Shown here piece after piece: positions 26,693 through 46,200 of a DNA stretch of 64,000 nucleotides. Each line of letters starts with the position of its first letter. Position 1 is the stretch's first letter. The translations under genes and the position numbers were made by a program. The stretch comes from Dipetalonema caudispina (Eukaryota > Nematoda > Chromadorea > Rhabditida > Onchocercidae), in NCBI GenBank assembly GCA_013365325.1, contig JABVXV010000110.1, forward strand, positions 116,309-180,308, written 5' to 3'. Below the pieces are notes generated by a model, which saw nothing but the letters and a program-made list of their open reading frames with translations, did no database searches and was not told the DNA's origin.

Positions 26693-29600
26693 TTATACAC
26701 ACTGTTCTGCCAATTCATAATACTTGTTGGCCAGTTTCCCTCGCATAGCTTCTGTTGCTGAAACAGCAGCTTCAGTATACAAATCATATGCTTTCGTTAA
26801 GTCTTGCAACAGGCCATATCCACCTGGAATGAGCAATAAATATAAATCGGAGCAATGAACTAACCAGTGATGATACTTAACATCAAAGTATAATTTGCAG
26901 TCAAGTTGAATAAGCTATCGCTCTTGAATGCAAGGATTTGTTTAAAATCATTACGCCAGAACACATGCAGTTTCTAAAGTTTCTCAATGAGAATTTATTT
27001 CCTTAACTACATTTGAATTCTTGCCTTCTTAACAATAATATATCATATGCATACCATTTATATGAAATCTAAGATCATAACAACAATGTGAGTAAACACT
27101 TTTTCCTTATTTTTTTGCGACATTTCAATTCATACAAAATTTTTGGCTTATTACCTTAGTTCAATTCCTTGAATGAGATCTGTCCAGGAATATCCCATTA
27201 GCAAGCTCGACTACAGTTTGGTGGAGAAAGAAGAGCATGAGTGACTTTTTGCAATGTTCACTGTATTTTGATGACGGAAGACATGCGCAAGCTAATCCAT
27301 AGGTAATAGGCAAAAAGGAATTAGTCATATTTGGAAAGATGCGAGAAGGGTAAACAAAAAGTTAAATAAACTTGGACTCCAAGAGATTATATTAAAGGGG
27401 CAGCCAAAACAGTTAACATTAAGAAGTTACACGAATTTGCATACCTTCTCTATACATAAGTGCCATTCGCTCCAGCAACTCATAACGTGGACGTACACCT
27501 TCGTGAGGTGTTTCGTTTTCGTTTATTTCTGAACTTTGAAGAAAATTCAAAGCTTTCTCATACCATGCAACAGCTTTTGGCCACGAAGGTTTTCTAAAAA
27601 ATTCCCATGCAGTATTTAAATGCTTGTGATTTTTCTTTCCTCCTATCTATATTAAAAATAACGAAAAAAGAAAGGAAAGAAAAAACATTTCGTTGTTTTA
27701 GTTTGGATTAATCCGACTTTTGCGAGCTCACAAAGATGTGAATAAATAAATTTAGGCATCAGATAGATTAAATGAAACTAATATTTTAATAGCAACTTCA
27801 TTGGTCCCAGAAAACGACCCGTTTCATATGCTTGTGCAACGAAAATGACGGCGGATTGATCACCCATATCTGCAGCACATTCCATAAGCTCGAAACCAGT
27901 TCCTTCCAAATCATCATTTTCCCACACTTCTTCACAAACTACTTCTTTCAGCAGCTCGTGAGACTGACCTAAATATAAAAACAAAGATGGCACTGAATCC
28001 AATCTTTTACTTAATAAAAATGTAACAATATTAAAAAGAACCGAAGGCCATTTTTGCCATGGTAATTATCGCTTCAAGTATACCACAACGTCGAGCAATG
28101 TCAAGATGATAAAAAGCTGCATCTTTGTCGTAACCAATATAACTTCCTGAAATTAACTGAAATTCTTATCGGAAAGTGTTTTTTTATTGTGATGACAATG
28201 TTTAACTATGAAAATTTACGATTCCTACTCTTCCGTACTCAGAAAAGCTGCAACAATATATAGACATAAAACAGTCAACACCTATATCCTTTTTGTCTCC
28301 GTATTCTTTCGTTGAATAAACGTTCTCTTTTCCGGAACAAACCAAAGCAGATTTTTCAACAAATTGTCCCAATTCATGATAACGCGCAAGATCCAAATGT
28401 ATCTGAAACATTATGATGAAAACTAGGAAGGCACCCAGTATTCTTGACAGATCTTAGCGATACGGAAATGCTGGGCGCATATTTTTAACGAGAACTTAAG
28501 GTATCAGCCACCAAGCTACAACCATTATCAATCTCACCCGTCACAAAGCTGGTTTTCTTAACATCTATACATTAACTTGATAGAAAACCGTAGTCACCTG
28601 GACACAAAGCAGTATCCATTGCAAATGTCAAACCAAGCAGGAAACTACATGTTCAGCAGAAAATGATATCGAATTTACAAAGTTACCTGTCCAAGGATGC
28701 AATTCGTACCATGAATTTTTTGCGATAATTCAGAAAGTTCTTCGATTTGCGATTCCGATAAGAGCCCCGCTGGTCGTGAATATTTGCGTTTTTCGAACCA
28801 GTATGCTTCTCTTTCTGCTTCCTGGGTAATACGCTGCAGGTAAATTTAAACTAAACCTCAATTTAATTTAACAAGACTATTACAACATGGCCTACTAGAC
28901 TTACTCGAGTCGTTCTCGAACTGCAGCTACTCAAACTTCCGAACTGAGGATTGTGATATGTTCTCTCTTTCATCTAAAATTTCACCATTCAGCTGTTTCA
29001 AGACTTCACAGATATTAAGGATCTCCCCATCCACCATGTATTTTTACATTTTTTTAAAAGTATATATTTTAAATTTAAGTATTTCATAAAGTTAGACAAG
29101 ACATGAAAACAGACAAGGTCGTCCTTCGACGATAAACCTTGTACCTCGCTATCAGCTGAATCAAATAAATTTGAGGAGCATGAACTGGTGAAACGTGTTT
29201 TAGCCATAGGTTTATCGGAGTCAGGCATAACTTGCTCAAGACAATCGTAGGAAAATCGCACATCAGAATCTTGCATATCAGTGCTATGTTCATCACAAAA
29301 CGATGATGCTGGAAAAAACAAAGCCTAAGATCTTGCCATTACTAGGATTTTTATTTTCATACACTATAGCAAAATACTATATGCCATGATATCAGGATCT
29401 TCATATCCCACCGCCACGGAAGACCGGCAAAACTTAAACATCGTTTAGACGTAACTAGATGTACATAAAAAAAATTCCACATAAGCCCAGAAGATATTAT
29501 GTCATTGTCGAAAGAATAAAAAACTGTGCATTGTAACTGAAATAATTAGGTAATTATGTAGAGCTCTAAGAGGACATCTGAAACTACGGGTAGGTAGTTG

Positions 29601-32600
29601 CATCTCTCTGTTCGTTTCACAGTGTCAAGCTTTTATAATGATCGCTTATAAAAGCTAATTTCTGAACCAGTTCCTGCACGGGAGAAGACGTTTTCTAACG
29701 AAGCTTGGCATAAACATATTTACCTGAAGAACGTCTTCCCGAACTGTTCACTGATACTGTTCTGCGTCGCAGCTCTTCCATAGCATCACCTCTTTCTTCA
29801 ACAAGAGATGAACAAATGCTTGCTGGTCTATTACTGCTACTTCTAGTCAGTGAATTCCAGTTCTAAAAAATTAAAGATCTGTATTGATGATCATCGAGAT
29901 TATAACACAGTAAAATGAGTTAATTACAATTCGTGGTATTGCAGAAGGAAAAACATTAAAGACCTTTACAATAATGAATCAATATTTTCGTACGGAACAG
30001 TAGGTTATCTTTCTCTTTATCAATCTAATTTTCAGATTCTTCACAAAAAACCAAGTATTTACCCTTTCGACATTAATACCTCCCTTAAGGGCACTTCTCT
30101 CGCTTTCAAAAAGATCGAACTCTGTCAAACACATTGACTGACAAATGTCGTTGCACAAATGGGAATGGAAAAATAATGCCATTCCTCTCGTACCAAGATT
30201 TCCATTACCATAACCTTCTCCAGTTGCCTGAATTTCCTTAATAATGTATGTCATAACACTTTCGACTAACTTATAAAACCATGTAATTGGAATTAAACTG
30301 AAATCAAAATCTTTGAAAATTAGATTAGAGGCATAGTGACACCACTAGTTTAAATTCTTTCGGGTGTTTCAGATGTAATCCACAAACATAAAACTAAACA
30401 CCAAAAACATCATTCCTTGCCAAATAGTAATTTGAACACTGATGGAGAGTCCAAATAAAATAAGTTGAACAAATATACTGATAAATTTTGCAATTAACAA
30501 GATACAAGAAACATACAGTATGTATTTGCGGATCGGTATACAAATCTCCCACTCCCTGAATATCGACAACAATCAATTGATGCCCGCTACGTTCAAATGT
30601 AAAGTGACTGAAGGCCTGTAAATGTGAGAATATCCTAAATCCATCACTGTATCGTTAATTCTTCGTATTTTAAAAATAATTTCTAACTGAAACACCAAAT
30701 AACTAGCATATCTGTGGTAACTAACCTGAGGCGTCTTACGACAGACATCTGATACAAAGCCAGAATTGGAGTTGTATTTAATGTATTCGCCTTCTATGAA
30801 ACGCTCAAGATGATAAAATGCATGTTCATCTTCATCAAGAAATTCCAAAATGCATACTTGAAAAATATCAATCTAAATAGCTTTCATGAGTCGTAAAACG
30901 TGTAAAAGTTGATACTTGCTCAGATATTTGGTATGATGGAATGCCCATTCTTGCTAAATCAACTGCAAACCGTTATCTTTGTTAAAACAAACTGTTAAAA
31001 TTGGAATTACCTTTTTCGGTGGATGATGACGATTAAATTCCTCAGCCCAAAGCTTGCTGTCCATTTGCAACTTCACATCCTCAAACAGCACCTGCAATAG
31101 TAGATGTCCATCTCCCTATTCAAAACCTAAACATTTGCCACTAAAAATCTGCTCAAGTAATCTTCAAAATTCGAAAGAAAACATCTCATAAGATTCAATG
31201 TGCACAAATCATGCTATCCAACCAACGATTACAAAACCATGAAACATCGTATCATAATTAAAATGATGAACTTAATACTGAGGTCTTTACACAGATCTTT
31301 TAAAAATCCTGATGATTTTTATAATATTTCTTTCCCCATCTTCCTTATTTTTCATATAACCCGACCGTACGTGAACTACACCGACATGCGCTAAATCCAA
31401 AACAACAAACTTCTTTATCAACACTTCTTATGTATTTTTTGGCAACATAGTTTTGTGCATGATCCCAGTCGTCATTTTTACCACGCGATCCGAGCTTTTT
31501 CAAACGATAACACTCGCGCATCGCACCTCGAGCGAAAGGCTTCAAATAATACATATGAGGGAGTTATTAGTTAAGTAACTGTATCCAACTATCGAGTGGG
31601 TGGAAAGAAACATGTATTACAAAACACTCCACTTTCAAGCAACTAATAAGTAATTAACTGACCAACATTTATAAACATTTCCTTTAACTGACATATTTTT
31701 GGCACTCGGACGTTTACAACCTACTTCACCTTAGCAGATGAAACCATTCAGTGTTTCAAAGTTATCGAATAAGACTGAAAAAATAAAATTACAACACCTC
31801 TGGATGCAATTTCACTTGCACATCATCAACCGTCCAGCACTGTTGTATACATGAATAACGGTGACGTTTACAGTCTCTAACAGGCAATTTATCGAAATGG
31901 AATTTTACCCACGGATCATCCGGATGCTTCGCACACCTGATACAAATAAAAAGACATTAAAGAGGAAACGTTACGAATTGTAATGAATTGCGTAGCAGAT
32001 GCAACAATTTATAAAAATTCGAATGCATGGGACATAACCGCAGAAAGTAGAAAATACCATGTCGCAAGTTGTTGCCATCGATGTATCAATTCTCGATTTC
32101 CTTCGGACAAATGCGACGAATGTTGATTAAGTTCGAAATGCTGATAATTTCTATTATCTAAGGGATCTAACTGACCAAACTTCAGTTCCATCGACTCCTA
32201 AAATTACGAGCATGTGAACAACACATTTTGATATCAAGTGTCAAACATCTGTCAAGTGTTACTTACGCTTACAGAAATGTCACAGAGAGGCTCGAGCAAT
32301 TGCCATTCTGCTGAGTCGTCCAAATGTTCGTTTTCATCACCATTGCCCTGCAACAATCATACCAACCATATACTAAAGAGAGATTTTAGTTTGAATGTAA
32401 AAATTCGATTCTTTGTGAATCACAACGAACTATCTATTAATAAAATAAAATTTCAGCAAAACTGGCTTAATCAAAACTGCACTCAGTGTCGACACAAACA
32501 AACATATACATATATATCTCATTAAAACAAAAAAAACCTTTTAGAAGCAATCTAGAGAAATCTTGGATTGGAATCTCTGTGAATTGGAGACTGAAATCTT

Positions 32601-32788
32601 TGTTCGCAAACTTTTAAAGTACTGTCCTGTCAAAAAGAAATCTAACATAGAAAACAAAACAGGAAACAAATCTACAACAGCCTACCAATGGATTCGACCT
32701 GTATATTCAACATATTATTATTTGAAAATAATACCTGTAGTGATGAAGTAGAACCAACATATTTCCCGTGATTTTCAGTCGAATCCAT
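26693..32788 (-). CDS. efk-1: Eukaryotic elongation factor 2 kinase (alpha-kinase)
   Basis: About 19 minus-strand exons from ATG 32788 to TAA 26693, roughly 800 residues. The N-terminus has the calmodulin-binding region (WQQLA, then DPWVKFHF and RHRY). The alpha-kinase domain follows: GAMRECYRLKKLG, NYVAKKYI, FIEGEYIKYNSNSGFV, FSHFTFERSGHQLIVVDIQG, GVGDLYTDPQIHT and the nucleotide loop GNGNLGTRGMALFF. HLCNDIC matches the zinc-binding HxCxxxC. The linker carries RRRTVSVNS, like the autophosphorylation site RVRTLS of the human enzyme. The C-terminal SEL1-like repeats include DKDAAFYHLDIARRCG and GGYGLLQDLTKAYDLYTEAA. The protein phosphorylates eEF2 to slow translation elongation in response to calcium-calmodulin. 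One oddity: the small exon at about 30962-30916 cannot be joined in frame at either side by canonical GT-AG splicing (see findings). Miro lies upstream on the same strand. Confidence 0.95.
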
Positions 32789-34829
32789 ACAAATTACTCA
32801 ATAAAACCAATGATCTAACTTTCTTTCCATATCTGCAATCGTAAAAAATCGGAATGAAACCAGAACAATGGAATTGAAAACTGAACTTAAATAATTTCAA
32901 TACCTATGTAAGAAGTAAAAGTAACACTTCCAGCATTTCCGAAAACAGCGAAACAAAAGTAAAGCACTGCTATTGCAAGGGATGGTAATTCAACCATTAC
33001 AAAAATTATAATTTTGATTCAATAATTTGATACGAAAGAATTCTCAAAGTGTCACAGATTTTCAAATGCAAAATAAAACATGTGGACAAAACGACCATCT
33101 TAATGACCCGCATTACCATAACTGTAGATTGAACATAAGATGAGATTTTCGAACAAGACCCATCGGAAACCAGTGAAAGCAAACAAATTTCAGAGTATAA
33201 TGAGCAGGAAATCTTGGGAATTCTATGTCCAATGCACTTCGAAATTTCCTCAAAACTTTTAACCTTCTTCCAACTTCTTCACAAATCTTACTATCATCAT
33301 CCCTCAACCCCTGAATCTTCCAAACCTTTGGTTTGACACTTTGGATGTTGATGGTACATCACTAATACCAACATGGCTATATCAATGCATTAATCCTGAG
33401 TTTCCTACAGTAGTCTGCCACATTTCCACATATTACTTTCTCACACATTAATCGTTCAAGCACCAAAAACAGCGAAAGATAAACAAAAGCATTAAAGCAT
33501 GAACGATAACTGATGATATTGATCGGACGAAGTGAATCCTTAAGGCAAGCACAGCTGCTACAGCTGCAAACATTTTAAATGATCCACGGAGCAAACGGAA
33601 TTTCAAACTACCTTCCACTAGAAGGCAGTGAACTTCGCATAGTACGTTATCTAGAATACATGTTACAGATGCGTCCCTTGGAACCGTCGTGTACAGATCA
33701 ACTATTTTGAGACTTCGGTCAATTATTTCACAAAATTATCATCAGAATATACATATATAGAACGAAAACGACATCAATTTTAAATAGTTTAAGAATTGCC
33801 TTTCCAAATCATAGTTCATAGTCACTCATCCACATCATCAACATCCAACAAAAGCACCTTTTTATCAATAGTTTTTTCAAGGAAAACGATATTCCTGACC
33901 TGAAATTGAGAAATTTTAGAAATAAAATACTACAAATGCAATGCAGAGTTACATGTTTATTTCGTCGTATTATAGTCAAAGCTTTCACAACAGATAAACC
34001 AACCAAAATTGTTTATTAGTAATACCAAAGAAATACACGAAGTGCATTACAATCGATCAGTGGGTAATGCTTCTCATTATCCATCCATATATCGTTTCAC
34101 GAAAAAACCAAAAGAAAAGTTTCGTCTTCAAAAACCATACGGATAAATGCATAATTGAGCAATGAGATCTAACGCGAAGTGGAAAAAAGAAGAGAAAATT
34201 GGGGATAATTCTGAACACGTTAATATCAACATTATAAGTCTATACTTTTTTATATTACCCATGCAGTATAACAAACAAAAGAACAATACAAGTCCCGCTT
34301 CTTATTGAACACTGAACACAACGCTAATATCAATACATAATGCTTAGCAGGCTACATAATATAACACTAAATTTAAAAACAGAATTTAAGCATTCTGCAT
34401 AGCTTTAAAAAATAAAATATTTAAATCATGAACGACAATGAAACGAATGATCCTATTACAGATTCAAAAAATTCCAGGAACAAGTGCAGATGCTTCTTAA
34501 TATTGCGCTGCCAGAAACTAATTCAATGTTTTCATAGTTAATGCATCCGTTTCGTTCCAACCTTTGCAATATTTCAACGTTTCTGAAAAAGTTGGCAAAC
34601 CCCTAAACTTCACTTTCAAAGTCTGAAAAGCTACCGAAAAGTACCACAAAGTGCGTTCAGCACTTCTAATCCCATAAATAATCTAAAATTTGGAAAATAT
34701 AAATAATTATCTATCTAAACCAGAGAAAAAATGTATAACGGGAACTGAATTAGAATGGGCTATTCCCATGACATTGTACATCCATAAAGAAGCCAACACC
34801 AGACCTTTACAAATAAACAGGGAAATATA
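32789..34829. other. Intergenic region between Miro and efk-1
   Basis: About 2 kb with no recognised gene. A 64-codon minus-strand frame at 33113-33307 has no supporting splice sites. The stretch must hold the Miro 3' end and the efk-1 promoter. Confidence 0.5.
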
Positions 34830-39761
<4,932 letters not shown>

Positions 39762-39785
39762 TGTTATTGGTAAGTATATTAGCTG
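39762..39785 (-). promoter_or_regulatory. Likely spliced-leader acceptor and 21-nt 5' UTR of Miro
   Basis: On the minus strand TTATTTGGCAG is followed by 21 nt and then the Miro ATG at 39761. Distance and consensus fit trans-splicing; a cis intron with an upstream non-coding exon is the alternative. Confidence 0.45.
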
Positions 39786-40069
39786 CCAAATAAATGATTA
39801 CCCAGTTAGTTTTCACAAATCATTCCTTATCGCTTAAAATTCAAGAAAGGAATAACCTGCAGAAAAGAGTGATAAATGACCTAAGAAAGAAAAACAACTG
39901 ATTACTGCCGCGTTATGTCAACGATTCAATGTTTATATTCAGCGCTAATTGCTTCGCTACTTGAGTAATAGTAAAATTTACTTATATAACTGGTATAGCT
40001 AATATCCTAAGGATGGATTCCACTTCGAAAAAACTGCTAGCAAGAGAAGGGGAGAGGAAATAAAGTGTT

Positions 40070-40290
40070 ATGAAGATCGAAGAAACCCCGGAACTCCTAA
40101 TAACTCTGAGGAACTAAAAATATGGGCAAAACCAGGATCCAATCAATAGCACGTAAAAGCAAACCACGGCCGTTAAGGTGGCACAAAATCAATTCCCCAA
40201 AGGCAGAACATATTGCAACCACCAAATATCTTTCGGCCAATTCGAAGATTGAATGGTAGAAGTCAATTGGTACTTAGTGTTGAGATTGAG
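40070..40290. other. GC-richer block upstream of Miro
   Basis: About 200 bp clearly less AT-rich than its surroundings, open in more than one frame. A 45-codon basic + strand frame starts MGKTRIQSIARKSKPRP, and a hydrophobic minus-strand frame lies opposite. No splice or family evidence decides between them. It may be a promoter-proximal element or an eroded small gene. Confidence 0.3.
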
Positions 40291-43200
40291 GTTAGTATAG
40301 ATATGTTGACATATGACACTTTCCATGACTAGTGAGAAGTTTATATAAGGCAAATCATCTGTTGAAATTCAGCGGACACTTGATTCTCTACTCTATCAAC
40401 TTACTTTTTATTGAATATTTCGTATCCGTTTGATTTAGCCGGAAAATATATTTTATGGAAAAGATACTTCTTCTTCTCTTATTGTTTAATTAACCGTTAT
40501 GGTCCTACTCTGAAGAATCTTCCTAATTCAGAAATAGTTCGAAATTTCGAAATTTTGTATCCTGCTATGGCCATCCTCGAATCATTTTTATCCAAATGAT
40601 GTATAATTTTGCATTTTGTAATGCTCATTTTAACTCAGTTTCCCATTGTCTGTACCAGGTTGAAAAAGCTGTAGAATTGGCAAGTGGGGCGCAAGTATCA
40701 TAGTATCCAATTCACAATCCACAATTAAAATTCAAGGACTAAACTTTCATTGTATGATATGAATGACAAACTAATATGAAAAAACGATCAGTAAATAACG
40801 TTATGAAACATACATAAAGCTTTAACGAGAATAAAAAAGAAACCAACAAATCATTTTTCAGGTATTTATCATACGATTATGCACTCACATATTTTTTGGA
40901 ATGAAATTTGCAAAAAATAGCATGAAATCGCCAACAGCCATTATCATTTAAATGGCACAATATACGAAATCGTCTCTTCATTGTCCTTTAAAATAGCCAA
41001 GTTCAGTTAATGTCTGTATTGTTGGTAATATTACTGAATATCTATCTATCTTTTTAACAATCTCGGCTACTATGGGGTCTCAAGTTTCTCTGATGTTATA
41101 TTTTCCAAAATAACTTGAAAAATTATCGTGTTTCCTAATAAATGTGACTACATATTGTTGCAGTATCTAATAAATTCAATGAATTTTTTGCAAATTTCAA
41201 TAAATAGAAGGCTATTTTCTTAGTTTCGGGTGAAGACCTATAGGTATGAAGTGCTGTCATGGCCCAATTTGGTCGCAGTCTCAAAAAGAATAAAGGAGCA
41301 GTTGTCGTCTTCAAGGATATTGCAATGTTTAAACACACACTGAACAAGTTTAATTTTTAAAGTTCCAAGATGTATCAGGGATAGGAGAATAATGAAGGAT
41401 TTTAAATACATTTCGGATCTAGACTATTTGAAAAACCCTCCCTTCTTGCATAATAGTTATGACAAAAAAGGAAAAGAGAGAGATGAAAGAGAAATGATTC
41501 AGTAAGGCGTGAGAAAAGAGAAAGAGTCTTTAAAAATATCAGATTAGTGAGATCAAAGGATGGTAATTTTTTTAATTTAAACACTATAAAAGGATAAAGT
41601 CAATCAGCGCTGTTGGGCTGCGTTTTGCATGTTGTTAGCGTTAAACAGTAATTATTCCCTTCCAAAAATGCCGAATTCAATTTTTTCTCTGCAAATGTCA
41701 AGTACTTAGAAAAAAAGTTGGAGTGAAATAAGAAAACGGAACGGTGCTTGCATTACTTCAGGAAGAAGGAAATGTTATACTAATTAAATAGAAAGCTGTT
41801 CAATAAGAGACTTGAAAACAACCTTTCCAAATGCGGAGTTCTCGTAGCATTCTGCTTTCTTCGGCATGACAAAGGATTAGCTGGAAATAGTACGCTATTG
41901 GTATAAAACTAGGTTACAACAATAAATATGATACAAAACAAGTAAACATGTTGCTTTTGTGTGAACATCATGTTTCGGACCTATAGTGTCACTAATTTTG
42001 CACTTAATATGGTACCTATATTAATACGATGCATGACAATATGTGCTGACTTTCATACATGCATTAGCGTAAGGTAAGGTGTGGAGCAATCAGATGTCAT
42101 ATAACAACGTTTATGCATCACGTATTTAGCAGAGTTACAACAGGAAATATTTCGAGTTCCTTCTAAATGTTACCGATAGATTCGACACGGATTTCCGCAT
42201 TCTTATTGAAAAGAACTATACCCACTATGTTTGAAAAATTTTTGTAATATGGATTTGTAATACGGAAGCAAGTTGAAAATGATTTTTTTGCATATAAAAT
42301 AGCCATTCACATTTTTGCTCCAGCATCAATTCCTTAATTTAAACCTATTAGCAATTCATGGATTTTGTTTCTGATTTTCAAAATCCATAAAAAAGTAAAC
42401 CGGACAATGAAAAGACGAATTCCACTTTAAAAGCTTGTGCATAACATTCTGAAACATTCTTAATAGCAAATTTGTGCCGATTCTTCATGATCAGGAAGAA
42501 CACTAGATAAAATTAAATGATTCTGCAACTTAAAATATTTTGAGAAATGATCGTATTTACTTTTTTTTCCTTCAGCGCGCACATAGGTATCTCAATTTTA
42601 GCTTGGCTTGTTGATTTTGCACGATAACCTGCGAAAAAAAAAAAAGAAAGGACAATACTGTCAAAGATTCTTATATTTTTCCTTACATTTTGTCTCAAAT
42701 GCAAGATCACCTTGAAAGCTGATAAATGTAGACAGATTGACGTACTACTCTTCCCATAAATTATAATAAGCAGGAAACATCACTCCTCTAGAAAAATTGG
42801 AAAAAGCAGAGGTAAGTGCTCATGCGACACAATTATTTCCAGCGTATACAGTTTGGGAAACTTATAGTCATCAAATGATTAAAGAAATAAAAAAATTGAG
42901 AAAATGAAGTGAATTAAAAACAAATAATTGGTAGAGAATAAATAACTTATTTTAATTTTTCTTTTATTCCTGAAAAAGGATACCCTGAGCACAATATCAC
43001 ATAGCAAGGTGATAATGAAAGCGAGAAATAAGTAAGTTCAGGAAGTAAAAACCTTAAAATTACAAATATGGAATGTCATAGTATATAAAGAGAAATGATA
43101 ACATATGGCCTCCGTGCTGCAAATTTTACATCTTGCATCACTTTTTTTGGCAGCACAAAACTAATTCAAGTTTTATTTTTCCGATCTCTAATCCTGCATC

Positions 43201-46200
43201 GTCTTTTTCTTGCAATTGTATTAGTTAATAATCAAGATGACTTTCACAGTTCGATCATCTGCATGATACTACTTGTCCTGGCATATTATATACTGCCGAT
43301 GACGGAGCTTGCAATGCACAAAAAATCGAATTTTTTTCCTTTTTAAAACTAGGGAAGTAAATTCGAAAAAACATGAATGGTTCGTTTGCTAAATTAAATT
43401 TTGCGTTAAGGCAAATTAAAATGCCGAAATGGGCATTCTTTTTTACATTGAAATTTCTTCATTTCAGCAATTTTCTCTACTCTTTTACTTTTTTCCTAGC
43501 TTTAAATTGAATTAGCAAGTAACAAATAATTTGAGTATTCAGAGAAAGGGATTCTAAGAAATAATTTGAATGTTTAATTGTCTCCAACATTTTCTACAAG
43601 TGAAAGAAAATCCTTAAAATTGACCGAATCCAACATCTCTGCCAGATCATTAAAATTCCCTCTCATTAAATGGTTCAATCTTTCCCTCACTGAAATTCAA
43701 AATGATTGTGTTACGCAAAATCCAAAAATTATATGGCTCATATTTTGCAAAACTGCTGTCATTGACTGATATTTCTTAAGAAAAGGGAAAAAGGGAAAGA
43801 AAGAAAATGGAAAGGGCGAAAGTATCTTTACTTTTTTCGAATTTTTTTCAAATTTTGCACTAATTCTCGTCTGCACAAACTATCATACTATTTTCCTATT
43901 GCTTTACCACTCTGCTATATATTGAACCTCTGTCTTCTGCCTCCCTCTTTCTTCCCTTCATTCCTTCCCTCTTTCTTCTTTGGTTCTTAAGAAAATCATT
44001 TCAGTTCATCTTCATAATCATCCGGACTATTTCATCATTTGTCGTGCTATGCCTGATTGATATCACCGATGACTGTAAAACTGTATAGATTATACATGGA
44101 AACTTTTCAATGAAATTCCTAATAAAGAGCCAAGTGTTCGTTGATTATTTTGTTTTATTCACCTATGCTTTAAAGGTACAATTATGTTCCAGTAGGCATT
44201 AATTAGATACGTAACAAGGCCGGTTTGCGGTGGTTAACTGTGTTCTATCAAACATTTTATATCTTTTTCTTGATAGAAAAGAAAAAACATTGGACTGGAT
44301 GTGATGATGGCAAAGAAAAGGACGCAAACAGTATCCTTTATCAAGATATAACGAATCACTAAGTTACTGCTACCTGAAACAATAACATTGTGGTAAAGTG
44401 CAACAAAAAAAAAAAAAAAAAAAGAAAAAAAAAACTGATCAGCAATACGAGCTGTACTGCTAATAGTAGTAGTTTTAGTTGTAGTAGGATTTGTTGTTAT
44501 AGCAGTAGTAGTAGTAGTAGGAAGCAACCGTTGAGAATATTTAAAGCGACTGTTTCCAATTCTCCCTGCCTACATTTCTTTTTTAAACTGTAGGTGCAGT
44601 CAGATGACCAATAATTACTCTTTTCAACCGTCGCTTTCAACCTTCAAATAGTTATCAAGTCTCTAACAACACGTTATTGCGAATTATCGATTTTTTTTCG
44701 GTAAAATATCAAACGATTCATTCATCTATAGGAGTTATGTCCAATTTTCAACAATCACCCCCTACCTGGTAAATTTGTTTTGCAGGTATCATTATTACCA
44801 GCAATTACCGAACGTGATGCCATATGTTGTCCCTTTCATTATTTGTCGTTCATTGTTCACTGCACTGTGTTACTTTTCGCGTTTTAATTCAACTTTTGAT
44901 GTCATTGCTACATGCCTTATTCCTAATAGATTTATAACTACTTTAGGTTATTGTAATTATCGTATTAGTAGTAATGGTAGTAATGATTTGGTAGAGGTTG
45001 TTGTTGTTGTTTTTGTCGTTGTTGTAATTAATTGTTGTTACTCTACTACTAGCAATAATGTTCCATAAAAATCAACGTGCCTAGCGATCATTCATCTAAT
45101 TCTTCGAAAAATTCCAGTAATTCCCTTCAAAATTCTTTAAAAAATTAGGACTCAAAAATTTTAAATTTTCTTCATACTGGAACATGAGAAGTCTCCATAG
45201 AAGATTTAATGAACTATAAATATAAAATTTCAGTACTTACATGGAAATTTTCAGAATAAGAATAGTAATCGTTCAACAAAAAAAAAAAAAAAAAAAAAAA
45301 AGTGCAAAGTTACGTCCGAAGGAAAAACACCAATATGCAGCGAAAGTAATTTTTAAACATATTCGCTAAAAGGCATATGAAAGCAATGCTTTCTGTAAGA
45401 ATGTATTAGATTCACTCATTTCCACTTTAAATTAAAAAGGAAAATAAGCCCGAGACAAATGAGCCCTATATAAATGTACTTTGATGTGAGTAATAGTAAT
45501 TTGAATTATTCAGTTTTCCCTTAAAAAAAGAAAAAATGCTCGCATTCTACCCGAACCTTATCCGATTAAGACTTGACCTCATCGAAAATTTCTCTCTATA
45601 TGTGTTTGGAAACACTGTCAAATCTTTGACCTATGATTTTTGAAAAAGCAAGACAAGCCTTTTCCTGCATGAATCATACGATTTTTTAACTGCAAAGACA
45701 TGGAGAAGATTGTTTTAAAACAAAATATTAGGGATTTCGAAATAGTTCCAAAACCTTTAATTTGAAAATTACAGCAAAGTTTCGTCTAGTGTCTTTGTGA
45801 GAAAAGAAATGAAAGTTAGCATCTAGTATCCTATGCTTATAAAAAGGTTTCTATAAAAAGAAGAAAAAATGAAATCTAAATCAATATATCAATGTGGAAC
45901 GATTGATTGTTGTTGAATGACGCAATGATCTCTATGAATCAGGTGCAAAGTAAAGAAAGTAGATCGATCAGTTGGAAGGAGCATCATCCTGGGTCAATGC
46001 TGATTTTGTATTTACAACCGCTCATAATCTGCTCATTTCATACTTTTATCATAATTTTTTTTTGATGATAAGCTATATAAATTTATTATGGGACTTTTCT
46101 CTATATGTGTAGGTATGTGTCTGTGTACGTCTGTGTGCTTGTGTCTGTGTGTCTGTGTAGATGTGTGTATATGAGTTTGTTTATCAGCTTCTTTCAATCA

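Noticed and set aside
40125..40260. Basic 45-residue frame that at first sight recalls a small ribosomal protein (L39 type)
   Set aside because: The spacing and the conserved Arg/Trp positions of L39 are not present; similarity is limited to basic composition.
44234..45068. Open frames rich in Ser or Val around 44.2-45.1 kb
   Set aside because: They track TAG/GTA and TTG/GTT trinucleotide patches and an A run, not a protein pattern.
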